Below are positions 19,094 through 28,326 of a DNA stretch of 64,000 bases, piece by piece. Each line of letters starts with the position of its first letter. Position 1 is the first letter of the stretch. This DNA comes from CAZQRP01 sp964596125. GTDB lineage: Bacteria > Chloroflexota > Dehalococcoidia > GIF9 > UBA5629. Both the position numbers and the translations under genes were made by a program. The stretch spans positions 36,173 to 100,172 of the forward strand of contig CAZQRP010000013.1 in the NCBI GenBank assembly GCA_964596125.1, read 5' to 3'. Under the pieces are notes generated by a model. It had not been told where the DNA came from and made no database searches. It was given only the letters and a program-made list of their open reading frames with translations.

Positions 19094-19216
19094 CCTGTTT
19101 CACCAAGTATAAAACACCCTCTTTTATGAAGACGTATTAACCTTTCCAAATTAGATTGAATTATACCTCAAGTTCCACTCGATTGTCATAAATTATAACC
19201 GATATTTGGCAATTTC

Positions 19217-19235
19217 TAGCTATTTAAAATAGCTA
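19217..19235. promoter_or_regulatory. 9-bp-arm palindrome between HTH gene and galE
   Basis: TAGCTATTT (19217-19225) and its exact complement AAATAGCTA (19227-19235) flank a single A. The complement of the right half, read outward (TTTCTTAGCTATT, 19228-19240), is repeated exactly at 19478-19490 on the plus strand. The two copies therefore flank the small HTH gene. A protein-binding operator is likelier than a terminator because no T-run follows on the relevant strand. Confidence 0.45.
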
Positions 19236-19257
19236 AGAAATGTTTTCATCTTCTCTA

Positions 19258-19455
19258 TTATGTAGATGCTTTTTTATCCGTTAAGAAAATACGGATATCA
19301 TCTTGTCTGAACCTGCGATCACCTCGCGGACCTATGCGATATACCTTGAGTATTCCCTTATTGCTCCATCGCCTTACGGTATTGATGTGCACATTGAGAA
19401 TGCTGGCTACCTCATTTGCCTTCAGCATCTTATTTGACCGATTAATAAGTGCCAT
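19258..19455 (-). CDS. Excisionase-type helix-turn-helix protein (HTH_17/MerR-like)
   Basis: This 65-residue protein is a single winged HTH of the excisionase/MerR type: LKANEVASILNVHINTVRRWSNKGILKVYRIGPRGDRRF, then a short RQDDIRIFL helix. No integrase lies nearby, so it is more likely a local transcription factor than a phage excisionase. It lies between the galE operon (same strand) and the large secreted glycosidase gene (divergent). A 13-bp motif flanks it in inverted orientation (19228-19240 and 19478-19490), as expected for an autoregulator. Whether it controls galE or the glycosidase is unknown. Confidence 0.8.
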   Translation of the reverse strand: MALINRSNKMLKANEVASILNVHINTVRRWSNKGILKVYRIGPRGDRRFRQDDIRIFLTDKKAST

Positions 19456-19477
19456 GTCTCCTTAATTCCCCTTACTT

Positions 19478-19490
19478 TTTCTTAGCTATT
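19478..19490 (+). promoter_or_regulatory. Second copy of TTTCTTAGCTATT motif, upstream of HTH gene
   Basis: This 13-bp sequence equals the minus-strand reading of 19228-19240 and sits about 23 bp upstream of the HTH start. It is a candidate operator for autoregulation. The remaining region up to the glycosidase gene contains no reading frame. Confidence 0.4.
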
Positions 19491-19673
19491 CTTAATTAAC
19501 TATAATTCACCATACCTTATTTGACAATCCCCTGAATGGGCTAATTGTGTATAGTAGAATAGTCCCATAATAAAGTATAAGTAGTACTTTTAGCCTATAA
19601 CAAATATGACCAATTGGCTATTTACTTAGGTCATAGGACATGTATACTATTGTTGTACGGGACTCACGTATTG

Positions 19674-19719
19674 TCCAGCCTGATAAGTAAAGATGGTGTC
19701 TAATTCAGGTCAGGCTGGA
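19674..19719. promoter_or_regulatory. 10-bp inverted repeat upstream of the secreted glycosidase
   Basis: TCCAGCCTGA (19674-19683) is exactly complementary to TCAGGCTGGA (19710-19719), with a 26-nt loop. It could form a leader-RNA hairpin or be a dyad protein site. It lies about 130 bp before the likely start of the glycosidase. No known riboswitch class was recognised and no T-run follows. Confidence 0.4.
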
Positions 19720-19852
19720 GAGAGCGGTTTCGGTTTTAGATAAGAGTCCATTATATATTTTCTAATGGTTTAACGAAATAGTAAGACTGAAAAAAAGGCG
19801 CAGCTAGGGCTTGAGGGGCTTACTAGCAGAGTCACAAACGGGAGGGCGTCCT

Positions 19853-22800
19853 GTGCTCAGCTTCTATTGTAGCGCAGAGGTTAATAGCTTACCAGATATC
19901 AGGAAGGCCTTACCAGGCCTTCTTCGATGTTGCAAGTCAAAAGTAACAGGCATAAAGAAATGGTTATATGTAGTTCTATGCCTCTTTTTCATTCTTTCTG
20001 TTTCACGTAGTTCATTTCCATTAGATGTCCAGGCGGAAGATAATGCGTATTTGTTTGATAAGGTAATACAGTGGCAAGATGGTAGCGCTGAACATGTTCG
20101 AATAGATAACAATGGTTTCTTCGAAATTGATGGTACAAAAAGAAAGCTGGTGGGTATGTTCTTATATCCATATCTTCCATATGGTAAGGAGTATGAGCAA
20201 TTCTATCTTCCGGAGAACCTTGCTGTCGCAGACCGAGTATTAAGTTACCTGGAGTCAGTTGGTATCCGGCTCATTCGAATAGACCTGTGCTATGTTCGCA
20301 GATCAGTTATAACTAATGAGCAAGAGGAGGCAGCATATAAAGCATGGCTGGATCTAATCTATAAACATAAAATGCTCTTAATTCCGAGCTTTACTGCAAA
20401 AGGAAGACCCAATTTTGGTAACCTGGAGAATCCTGACTTTGCCATTACTTACGATGGAGTTAATGACTCGTTGGGTGATTGGGCATCAAGATGGGCTAGC
20501 ATTGTGATTAACTATCCTAATATTGTTGCTATTGGAGCGGAAAATGAACTGGACTATAAAATGAGAGCGGAGAAACATCCTTGGCTTCCAGAAGATCAAA
20601 ACTATACCCCTTCTGCGGTTAAGGATTATCTGGACTATCTAAGGAGTAAATTTAATAAAATTGGTGTTCCGGTTACCCATAATTTGATGATGAATAATGT
20701 GGAACCTGAAATAAAACAAACTTGTCTAAATTCCATAGATGTTCCATCATTTGACTGTTATGAGCCGAGTGCAGACCAGATAAGTTCGAGGTCTGCTGAG
20801 GTGTTGTCCCGGTTGGGTGTCAATAGAAATTGGTGGTGCTTGGAGCTTAACAATAATGACAGAAGCAATTGGCAGATTAGTACCAGTGGATTTAATACTG
20901 ATTATATAGAGGCTGTTTTCGAGCAGGGAGCTACAGTAGCAACTCTTTTTTGCTCATTTGATTTGAAGAATCCGCTAAGGGGCTTTTTTGATGATCATGG
21001 GGATCCAAAGCCGCAACTTGTTGACGTTGCCCAGAAAGTTCAGAAGTTACAAGCACAAATACCTGCAGTACCAGCATCAACGGTGGTAACTACCTTGAAT
21101 GCCAGTGCCATAGCGATAAGTGCAGCTACCCTGAATGGTAATCTGGATACTCTGGGTGTAGATGGAACTGTAAATGTCTCGTTTGAGTGGGGAACAAGTC
21201 CTGGTGTGTATCCCAATGAAACAACGAAACAGGTAATGAATGCGGCAGGGACATTCAGTTATGATCTAGCTGACTTGAGTCCGGGAAGGAACTACTACTA
21301 TAGAGCTAAAGCTGTAGGCAACAGTGTCAGTTATGGTCAGGAGGTGAGCTTTACCACAGTAGCTACTCAACTAGCAGTAATAACGAATGATGCTGAGGAC
21401 ATTACCACGGGCTCGGCCATGCTTAAGGGAACTCTTGAAGCTGTTGATACAACTACAACTGTATATGTATCGTTCTTGTGGGGCGAAAATATGAGGGCAA
21501 TCCATGCTGAAACAGAGCCTGTGATGGTAGAAAGCGCGGGACCTTTTAGTTTTAACCTGACAGGATTAACTCCCGGTACAAGCTATTATTACCAGGCCAA
21601 GGCTGTAGGTGATGGTACAAGTTATGGTGAAGTTAAGAGCTTTACCACAAAGACCACTCAACCAACAGTCACTACCAATGAAGCTGACAATATAACAACC
21701 AGCTCAGCAGTGTTGAACGGTAATTTGGACAGGCTTGGTTCAGCATCGGTACAGGTCTCTTTCCAATGGGGGACCAGTCCTGGCAAATATCAATATTCTA
21801 CCTTTACTCAATGGCGAGACAGCCCTGGACCATATAAATTCAAACTCACCGGACTAACCTCGGATACCACCTACTACTTCAGGTCTAAGGCAGTCCGTGA
21901 TGAGCCTGGCTATGGCGTAGAAAGGAGCTTCACAACAGCCCCAAGTGTGACAAATCCCTCGGCGCCGGCCCTTGTATTTCCAGAAAATAGTGCTAATGTC
22001 TCTGGTGGTTCTAATACCTTGAGGTGGGATGCTTCTGCCGGGGCAACCGATTACTGGTTGGAGATAAACACAGATCCCAACTGGGGCAGAAAGACCAGGA
22101 AGATTTGCTGTGGAGTAGGCAATATCACTCAATATATAGACACAGGCTATCCCGGTGATGGTACTGTTTATTATTGGCGGGTCTGGGCGGGCAATGCTGC
22201 CGGCTGGTGTTCTGCTGCTGAGGCCAGTGCCACGAGCCGCAGCTTTGTAAATGGAGTTCAACCCTCGATTCCACTGGCGCCGGCCCTTTCTTCTCCAGAT
22301 GATGCTGCCGATGTACCAGGCAGCTCTGTTACCTTTGAGTGGGATGCTTCTGCCGGGGCAACCGATTACTGGTTGGAGATAAACACAGATCCCAACTGGG
22401 GCAGAAAGACCAGGAAGATTTGCTGTGGAGTAGGCAATATCACTCAATATATAGACACAGGCTATCCCGGTGATGGTACTGTTTATTATTGGCGNNNNNN
22501 NNNNNNNNNNNNNNNNNNNNNNNNNNNNNNNNNNNNNNNNNNNNNNNNNNNNNNNNNNNNNNNNNNNNNNNNNNNNNNNNNNNNNNNNNNNNNNGCCACG
22601 AGCCGCAGCTTTGTAAATGGAGTTCAACCCTCGATTCCACTGGCGCCGGTCCTTTCTTCTCCAGGTGATGCTGCCGATGTACCAGGCAGCTCTGTTACCT
22701 TTGAGTGGGATGTTTCTGCCGGGGCAACCAATTACTGGTTGGAGATAAACACAGATCCTAACTGGGGCAGAAAGACCAGGAAGATTTGCTGTGAAGTAGG

Positions 22801-23269
22801 CAATATCACTCAATATATAGACACAGGCTATCCCGGTGATGGTACTGTTTATTATTGGCGGGTCTGGGCGGGCAATGCTGCCGGCTGGTGTTCTGCTGCT
22901 GAGGCCAGTGCCACGAGCCGCAGCTTTGTAAATGGAGTTCAACCCTCGATTCCACTGGCGCCGGTCCTTTCTTCTCCAGGTGATGCTGCCGATGTACCAG
23001 GCAGCTCTGTTACCTTTGAGTGGGATGTTTCTGCCGGGGCAACCAATTACTGGTTGGAGATAAACACAGATCCTAACTGGGGCAGAAAGACCAGGAAGAT
23101 TTGCTGTGAAGTAGGCAATATCACTCAATATATAGACACAGGCTATCCCGGTGATGGTACTGTTTATTATTGGCGGGTCTGGGCGGGCAATGCTGCCGCC
23201 TGGTGTTCTGCTGCTGAGGCCAGTGCCACGAGCCACAGCTTTGTAAATACTACTATTGCCAGTAACTAA
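19853..23269 (+). CDS. Secreted GH5-like glycosidase with FN3-like and tandem 105-residue repeats (assembly gap inside)
   Basis: This large exported protein has a long basic N-region and a hydrophobic core (WLYVVLCLFFILSV) ending near LDVQA. A TIM-barrel domain of cellulase/GH5 type follows. The likely acid/base is the second Glu of IGAENEL, and the likely nucleophile is the Glu of WWCLELNNN. Three FN3-like repeats follow, each ending like YGEVKSFTT. At least four nearly identical 105-residue units come next, containing WLEINTDPNWGRK, KICC and YYWRVWAGNAAGWCSAAEA. I chose GTG 19853 because GGGAGG lies 7 nt upstream; TTG 19811 is also in frame. The 100-N gap makes the true length unknown. There is no LPXTG or C-terminal anchor. 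It probably degrades or binds extracellular polysaccharide. Confidence 0.8.
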   Translation: MLSFYCSAEVNSLPDIRKALPGLLRCCKSKVTGIKKWLYVVLCLFFILSVSRSSFPLDVQAEDNAYLFDKVIQWQDGSAEHVRIDNNGFFEIDGTKRKLVGMFLYPYLPYGKEYEQFYLPENLAVADRVLSYLESVGIRLIRIDLCYVRRSVITNEQEEAAYKAWLDLIYKHKMLLIPSFTAKGRPNFGNLENPDFAITYDGVNDSLGDWASRWASIVINYPNIVAIGAENELDYKMRAEKHPWLPEDQNYTPSAVKDYLDYLRSKFNKIGVPVTHNLMMNNVEPEIKQTCLNSIDVPSFDCYEPSADQISSRSAEVLSRLGVNRNWWCLELNNNDRSNWQISTSGFNTDYIEAVFEQGATVATLFCSFDLKNPLRGFFDDHGDPKPQLVDVAQKVQKLQAQIPAVPASTVVTTLNASAIAISAATLNGNLDTLGVDGTVNVSFEWGTSPGVYPNETTKQVMNAAGTFSYDLADLSPGRNYYYRAKAVGNSVSYGQEVSFTTVATQLAVITNDAEDITTGSAMLKGTLEAVDTTTTVYVSFLWGENMRAIHAETEPVMVESAGPFSFNLTGLTPGTSYYYQAKAVGDGTSYGEVKSFTTKTTQPTVTTNEADNITTSSAVLNGNLDRLGSASVQVSFQWGTSPGKYQYSTFTQWRDSPGPYKFKLTGLTSDTTYYFRSKAVRDEPGYGVERSFTTAPSVTNPSAPALVFPENSANVSGGSNTLRWDASAGATDYWLEINTDPNWGRKTRKICCGVGNITQYIDTGYPGDGTVYYWRVWAGNAAGWCSAAEASATSRSFVNGVQPSIPLAPALSSPDDAADVPGSSVTFEWDASAGATDYWLEINTDPNWGRKTRKICCGVGNITQYIDTGYPGDGTVYYWXXXXXXXXXXXXXXXXXXXXXXXXXXXXXXXXXXATSRSFVNGVQPSIPLAPVLSSPGDAADVPGSSVTFEWDVSAGATNYWLEINTDPNWGRKTRKICCEVGNITQYIDTGYPGDGTVYYWRVWAGNAAGWCSAAEASATSRSFVNGVQPSIPLAPVLSSPGDAADVPGSSVTFEWDVSAGATNYWLEINTDPNWGRKTRKICCEVGNITQYIDTGYPGDGTVYYWRVWAGNAAAWCSAAEASATSHSFVNTTIASN
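21961..23235 (+). repeat. 315-bp tandem coding repeats
   Basis: Equivalent points (GGCGCCGG) occur at 21961, 22276, 22642 and 22957. The period is 315 bp (105 codons) except across the N gap, where it is 366 bp. Copies are nearly identical at DNA level, indicating recent expansion or gene conversion. The last two complete units share the same substitutions (GTTTCTGCC, GAAGTAGGC). Confidence 0.9.
22495..22594. other. Assembly gap (100 N) inside 315-bp repeats
   Basis: This is a run of exactly 100 N, a standard scaffold placeholder. Repeat phasing predicts a true length of 49 bp plus a multiple of 315 bp, so one or more repeat copies may be missing. Confidence 0.95.
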
Positions 23270-23493
23270 TTATATGTAGTAATAAAAAGAGTACAATCGA
23301 TCTTATTTGATGAAATTGAATAACAACGCAATGACAGTATTGGAAAAGGTGTATGTTATTTAAATAAAATAATGGTATGTAGTGTTCTGTATTTTGAAAA
23401 ATAATAACTATTCAGTTTAGTAAACAAATAGAATATAAAACGTACATATACGAAGATGAAATAAGGTCGGGCGGCTAATATTGGGTGGCTGTG

Positions 23494-24465
23494 CTATGGA
23501 GTTTGCTTGCCACTCAGTATATCAATACCTCTCTTGGCAAGTGTAATTAATTCAGGGTCCTTTGTTAATTCAAGTGCTTTCTGGAAGTCAGACAAAGCCT
23601 GACTTGTCATACCTTTGCTGTAATAGGAGTGACCTCTATTAATATAAGCCTTGGCCATGTTTGAGTCCAGTTCAATGGCTTTGGTAAGGTCAGCAATGGC
23701 CAGGTCGTATTCCTCTGCTTCGAAGTGAGCCAGTCCCCGGTTGTTATAGGCCTCAGCCATATCAGGATTCAGCTCAAGAGCCTTGGTCAGATCACTAACA
23801 GCTTGTTCATAGTGTCCTTTTTTAACATGGGCCCATCCGCGATTGTTATAGGCCTCAGCCATATTAGGATTCAGCTCTATAGTATGACTGAGGTTAGCGA
23901 TGGCCTGGTCCCACCTCTCCAGCAAATTATAAGCTCTGCCACTTTCATTATAGGCGATAGCTAAATTTTGAACGGCATCGGATAAATTCCGGTCCAGGTT
24001 AATTGCTTTGGTCAGGTCGTCGATAGCCAGGTCACAATGTTCAACAGCCCTCTCCAGAGATTCGACAAACAATTTATTCTGTTGTATGACCTTATGCTCT
24101 TCAGCAGCGATTATATCATCCTGTCCTTTCCCTATATAAGCCAAGCCACGGTTGGAATAGGCTGGTGCCAGATCAGGATACAGTTCAATGGCATTATCCA
24201 GATCGGAAATTGCCTGGTCCCACTGTCTTTTCTCAATAAAAGCAATGCTTCGATCGTTATAGGCAAGAGCTAATTTCTCATAGGCTTCAGCGAGGTCCTT
24301 GTTAATCTCTATTGCCTTTTTATATTCAACTATCGCTTCATCCAACTTGCCCTGTGCACTATAACTATCTCCCTGGTTTATATTCTCTAATGCCGGATTA
24401 GCTGTACATGCTGCTAATAATAGTACCATGCATGTAATTACGATAGCCGTGAATTTGTTTGTCAT
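23494..24465 (-). CDS. TPR-repeat lipoprotein
   Basis: This 323-residue protein has a lipoprotein signal peptide with lipobox LLAAC (Cys20). Tandem tetratricopeptide repeats of 34 residues fill the rest, for example LDEAIVEYKKAIEINKDLAEAY, AIADLTKAIELDSNMAKAY and ALSDFQKALELTKDPEL. Several repeats are also close at DNA level. TPR lipoproteins act as protein-protein scaffolds on the outer face of the membrane. It is convergent with the glycosidase gene and 224 bp from it. A specific partner is not evident. Confidence 0.9.
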   Translation of the reverse strand: MTNKFTAIVITCMVLLLAACTANPALENINQGDSYSAQGKLDEAIVEYKKAIEINKDLAEAYEKLALAYNDRSIAFIEKRQWDQAISDLDNAIELYPDLAPAYSNRGLAYIGKGQDDIIAAEEHKVIQQNKLFVESLERAVEHCDLAIDDLTKAINLDRNLSDAVQNLAIAYNESGRAYNLLERWDQAIANLSHTIELNPNMAEAYNNRGWAHVKKGHYEQAVSDLTKALELNPDMAEAYNNRGLAHFEAEEYDLAIADLTKAIELDSNMAKAYINRGHSYYSKGMTSQALSDFQKALELTKDPELITLAKRGIDILSGKQTP

Positions 24466-24751
24466 AATCTGCTCCCACTTGAGATAGCGGTGAAACCGCT
24501 ACTACGATTATACACATAGACTTATCAAAAAAAACCGTCGTTACCTTTACGAGTGTAGACTGTATCTAACTGAATTTTATTAAATAAATACAGATGCAGT
24601 TAGAAGAATTCAAAAGAGTTGCTCTCTAGAACCAAAAGTAGACTATGTTTAGGGTGTTTGCCTTTCGTACAACTTACCCAAAACCGCCACAAAACGATTA
24701 CTTACTGTAGTTTGTATTACTTCTGAGGATACTCTCGATTTTAATAATACG

Positions 24752-24946
24752 TCATGATCCAGAATACGCCGGGCTGGGTATTGTACCAACATCTCCGCCA
24801 GGAACAGGCACACCTGTTGTGGTTTTGCCACCTTGAGTCCCGCTTAAGGCTGGTATAGCAAAACTTGCAGCTATTAGTACAGCAAGTACAAAAAATGCGG
24901 CCCCAAATATCTTTAACGTCTTTTTGTTAATGGTTGGTCTCTTCAT
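24752..24946 (-). CDS. Small exported or membrane-anchored protein of unknown function
   Basis: This 64-residue protein has a basic N-terminus (MKRPTINKKTLKIFG), one hydrophobic helix (AAFFVLAVLIAASFAIPAL) and a Gly/Pro/Thr-rich tail with VPVPGGDVG. GAGGAG lies 8 nt before the ATG, which strongly supports translation. The helix could be a signal peptide cleaved near ALSG, releasing a peptide of about 30 residues, or a membrane anchor. The family was not recognised. It is monocistronic by position, between the TPR lipoprotein and a polytopic membrane protein. Confidence 0.65.
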   Translation of the reverse strand: MKRPTINKKTLKIFGAAFFVLAVLIAASFAIPALSGTQGGKTTTGVPVPGGDVGTIPSPAYSGS

Positions 24947-25293
24947 CTTCGTATCTCCTCTTCTCCTTTTGCCTGAATGCCCCTAATCATCCCTCAAAAT
25001 GTTTGTACATAGTTTCATCAATATTAATTTACATTCTACTCTAGCACTGGATTAAATAAATGTCAAGCCCGCCCATGGAAGCACTTTAATTTCATATTAC
25101 TCCATGGAAAAGACTATGAACGTTACTTATATGTAGAAAATGAGTAAGAACGTTCTTTTCAAACGTTAGCTTAAAATAGCGAAAAGCTTTCCTAATGTGG
25201 GTAGGATAGTTTACAATAGCAGCGATATAGATTGAGATGAAATATTACATAACCACGGTCTGGTATTATTTAAATAGCAGGATGACCTAGATC
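24947..25293. other. Intergenic region without a gene
   Basis: This divergent spacer between the small exported protein and the membrane protein is AT-rich with no reading frame. Apart from the GAGGAG site near 24955-24960, nothing is recognised. It probably holds promoters for both flanking genes. Confidence 0.4.
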
Positions 25294-27273
25294 ATGGCTT
25301 TCAATAACCGGCTGAAATTAACAAGGTTAGACTTATTAAAGCTTCTGCCTGTGCTTGTACTGGCATTCTACATTGCTTTCGTTCCCCATCAAAATTATCC
25401 TTATCCGGTCCATATCGATGAATGGATACATATCACGCATGCCAAGGCAATACTCCAGGCAGGCAGTACGACTTATATCGCCCCTTTTTTAGGGCAAGAG
25501 ACTGTAGATACCAGCCTTAACCTCGAAGCCGGTTATCACCTTTTCCTGGGTATATTAAGGCAGGTTACCGGTATCCAGTGGTTCAATATTGTCAGATATT
25601 TCCCGGGTATAATCTTCGTAATAACAGTATTGTCAGTATATGCCCTGACCCGGAGAGATGGATTTGGCCTGGAAGCAGCCTTTTTTACCTGTTTGATTCC
25701 GACCTCTGTGGGAATACTCGGCCCAGCCTTTTTGGTGCCCATGGCAACAGGCTTATTGTTTATCCCGCTATCTCTATTTCTGGCTTTCCACATTAAGACC
25801 TGGCCTGCTTACCTGCTGCTGTTTGTATATACCTGCTTTCTGCTTTCAATGCATGCACCCACGGCTATAGGACTGTGTGTAATCCTGATGCCATATATCC
25901 TGTTCAATGTAAAAGGTAACTTCAGGCATAGTCTGGGGATTACGCTTGCCTTAGCGATCCCCTTCTTGGCTCCCTTTCCCTGGATATTCCAGAATTTATT
26001 ATCCACAGCAAAACTATTAGTGTCACCCCAGCTCCCTTCGTCTTATGTGGTAATCCCGCCAATTATCCAGGACTTTGGTTATTTCCCCATCATATTAGGT
26101 TTTCTGGGTATTATATTCCTGGTGATGAGGGGTGGGAAGAAGCATTTTGGTATAATATCTGGTTTTTTTGCTTTACTTTTAATGCTGGCTGTCTTTTATA
26201 CACTGCATTATGGACTGCCGGTCTTGTACGAGCGTGGACTAACATACATGATATTGATGCTGAGCATTATTACCGGTGCCGGATTGTTCTGGGTGAGGAC
26301 AATCGGATTGCCTCGTAAGCATACAGGCAACCATGGCCCCTTTCTATCCAGGAATCTGGGTAATATCCTCTGTCTGATTCTTATCGTGATAATTCTGGCC
26401 ATTTCAATCCCAAACCGCCTGAACGCTTCTTATTATCATATGATTGATAAGGAAGACTATCGGGCCTTTACCTGGATTGGAGAACATCTCAATGAGGATT
26501 ACCAATTAGCAATACTTGATCCATGGAAGGCTACTGCCTTCACCGCCATAACGCAAAAGTATGTTTACCGCCGTATATTCATATATATAGAGCCAATCGA
26601 CAGGATGGTATACCTTTTCCTGAATGAGGGATGCCGTGACACATCCTTCCTGAAGTACAGTGGGATATCAGTACTGTATAATCAGGGGCATTGTAATAAT
26701 ACTTCCCTTATTGAAGTGAGAAAGCATGTATATCTGACAGCTCCAAACTTCTCAAATGGTATTTCAGAACCAGCAGGCTTGAAGAATCCAGGCTTCTGGG
26801 ATATTTGGAATGGACGTCCATTACGATGGGGAAAATGGGCGAAAAACTGCACACCAAAGTTCTTATACCCTGAACCAGGCAGGAATGGAGATTATTGTGC
26901 AGGCATTGAGATGTCTGAAACTGAGCCGTTTGATCCGTGGCCATCTTCTTTGTGGGCTCAAAGTATATCTGTTGAAGCAGGAAAGTCGTACAGGGTGGGA
27001 GGATGGATCAGAACAGAGGATGTAGCTGGTCGAGGAGGTGCTATGATCATTCCTCACTGGAAGGGACCAGAAGATGAATGGATCAGTCAAACAAAATTTA
27101 TGCGTTACGTGCAGGGCACTAGTGGCTGGACATATTATGAAGGAGTGGTTACTGCTCCACAGGGAGCCACAACCTGCACTGTTTGCTGCCTTTTAGCCGG
27201 CAGTTCCGGGAAGGCATGGTTTGACGATATATTTTTTGGCGAACAATGGATGTTGAACCATGATGTTACGTGA
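25294..27273 (+). CDS. Polytopic membrane protein (GT-C-like) with C-terminal carbohydrate-binding-like domain
   Basis: This 659-residue protein has about 11-13 hydrophobic helices in its first 400 residues. After the first helix comes an acidic loop motif PVHIDEWIHITHA (Asp42, Glu43), as expected of GT-C glycosyltransferases. A soluble segment follows (residues 400-490). The last 160 residues resemble a CBM4/9-type beta-sandwich: NPGFWDIWNGRPLRWGKW, then AGKSYRVGGWIRTEDVAG and GKAWFDDIFFGEQ. This suggests an enzyme that moves sugars from a lipid donor to an acceptor outside the membrane and also binds glycan. The family assignment is tentative. Confidence 0.7.
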   Translation: MAFNNRLKLTRLDLLKLLPVLVLAFYIAFVPHQNYPYPVHIDEWIHITHAKAILQAGSTTYIAPFLGQETVDTSLNLEAGYHLFLGILRQVTGIQWFNIVRYFPGIIFVITVLSVYALTRRDGFGLEAAFFTCLIPTSVGILGPAFLVPMATGLLFIPLSLFLAFHIKTWPAYLLLFVYTCFLLSMHAPTAIGLCVILMPYILFNVKGNFRHSLGITLALAIPFLAPFPWIFQNLLSTAKLLVSPQLPSSYVVIPPIIQDFGYFPIILGFLGIIFLVMRGGKKHFGIISGFFALLLMLAVFYTLHYGLPVLYERGLTYMILMLSIITGAGLFWVRTIGLPRKHTGNHGPFLSRNLGNILCLILIVIILAISIPNRLNASYYHMIDKEDYRAFTWIGEHLNEDYQLAILDPWKATAFTAITQKYVYRRIFIYIEPIDRMVYLFLNEGCRDTSFLKYSGISVLYNQGHCNNTSLIEVRKHVYLTAPNFSNGISEPAGLKNPGFWDIWNGRPLRWGKWAKNCTPKFLYPEPGRNGDYCAGIEMSETEPFDPWPSSLWAQSISVEAGKSYRVGGWIRTEDVAGRGGAMIIPHWKGPEDEWISQTKFMRYVQGTSGWTYYEGVVTAPQGATTCTVCCLLAGSSGKAWFDDIFFGEQWMLNHDVT

Positions 27274-27411
27274 ACATGTGCTTGATCGATAGTCAGGTTC
27301 ATATAGGTAGCATAATTCGTGATAGCTCGTCGGGATATTCAATCATCTACTATTGATTGTTATGGACATGGTGTAACTTTACACAATCTTTTTGATGTAG
27401 CCCTAGACACT

Positions 27412-28287
27412 CTATGTAGTATTCATTAATTTTACATACATTTCTTCAAGAGCCGATTGCCGTATGGAAAGGTCTACAAGTGCCCAGTTATTGTGAGATA
27501 TTTTGTTCAGCATTCCTGCTATTTGATTAACATCAGATGCCCTGAATACATAATTATCTTCATTTCTTTCATAATCCAGGTCTTTATCAGACTTAAAAAC
27601 GATCTCGTATTGTGTCTCACTAAGGCTTTTTCTTATCGAATCCATAGTATCACATATGAGCAATTCACCGTTCTTCATGATAGCAACACGGTGGCATATA
27701 TGTTCGACATGGAACAGATTGTGAGCGCTGAGCACGATAGTCGTACCACGGATGTTCAGCGCTTTCAAATAATCGATAATGAAAAAAGACGTGAGAGGAT
27801 CAAGCCCGGAATTTGGCTCATCAAATATCAATAACGGAGGTTCATGCAAAAGGGCACGCGCTATAGCAACTTTTCTTTTCATACCCTTTGAAAGTTCACC
27901 TGTGGATTTATCTTTCTCGGAGAGTTTTAGAGAGTCCAGCAGATGATGTATTCGCGTCTTAGCCTGTATTTTGGGTATTTGGTATAGTTCTGAAAAGAAC
28001 ATCAGGTACTGCCAGACAGTCATATTTTCATAAAGAGGGCTCTCTTCAGGCAGGTACCCGATAAATCTTTTAATATATGTCCCATTTTTTACTATGTCTC
28101 TGTCCATAATTTCTATAGTTCCTGAGGTAGGGGTAATAAGGCCCATCATTAACTTCAATGTTGTTGTTTTACCAGCACCATTGTGACCTATTATGCCCAA
28201 TATTTCGCCGTCTCTTACTTCGAGATCCAGGTTCTTGAGAGCGGCAAAATGTCCGTATAGTTTAGTAATAGATTTCAATTTTACCAT
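27412..28287 (-). CDS. ABC transporter ATP-binding protein (NatA/CcmA type)
   Basis: This 291-residue ABC ATPase has Walker A GHNGAGKTT, a Q-loop (YLPEESPLYENMT), signature LSKGMKRKVAIARALL, Walker B LLIFDEPNSGLDP and H-loop VLSAHNL. The C-terminal tail of about 80 residues (YEIVFKSDKDLDYER onward) is as in the DrrA/NatA exporters. It is divergent from the two ABC-2 permeases, with only 39 bp between starts, so the genes share a regulatory region and probably form one exporter. Confidence 0.93.
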   Translation of the reverse strand: MVKLKSITKLYGHFAALKNLDLEVRDGEILGIIGHNGAGKTTTLKLMMGLITPTSGTIEIMDRDIVKNGTYIKRFIGYLPEESPLYENMTVWQYLMFFSELYQIPKIQAKTRIHHLLDSLKLSEKDKSTGELSKGMKRKVAIARALLHEPPLLIFDEPNSGLDPLTSFFIIDYLKALNIRGTTIVLSAHNLFHVEHICHRVAIMKNGELLICDTMDSIRKSLSETQYEIVFKSDKDLDYERNEDNYVFRASDVNQIAGMLNKISHNNWALVDLSIRQSALEEMYVKLMNTT

Positions 28288-28326
28288 TGTATTCTCGTAT
28301 AATTAACAAGTTCGAAGCAGGCTATT

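Noticed and set aside
19258..19455. Small HTH gene as a phage excisionase marking a prophage
   Set aside because: No integrase, att repeats or phage genes occur nearby. A local regulator is more likely.
19521..19560. TTGACA followed by TATAGT as a sigma-70 promoter
   Set aside because: The spacing is about 23 bp, too long for a standard promoter.
21854..23236. Long antisense open frame (460 codons) opposite the glycosidase repeats
   Set aside because: It is a by-product of the repeated coding sequence. It has no start context, spans the N gap, and its translation is simply the repeat read backwards.
24649..24831. 60-codon minus-strand frame overlapping the small exported protein gene
   Set aside because: It overlaps a better-supported gene in another frame, has no ribosome-binding site and no protein-like features.
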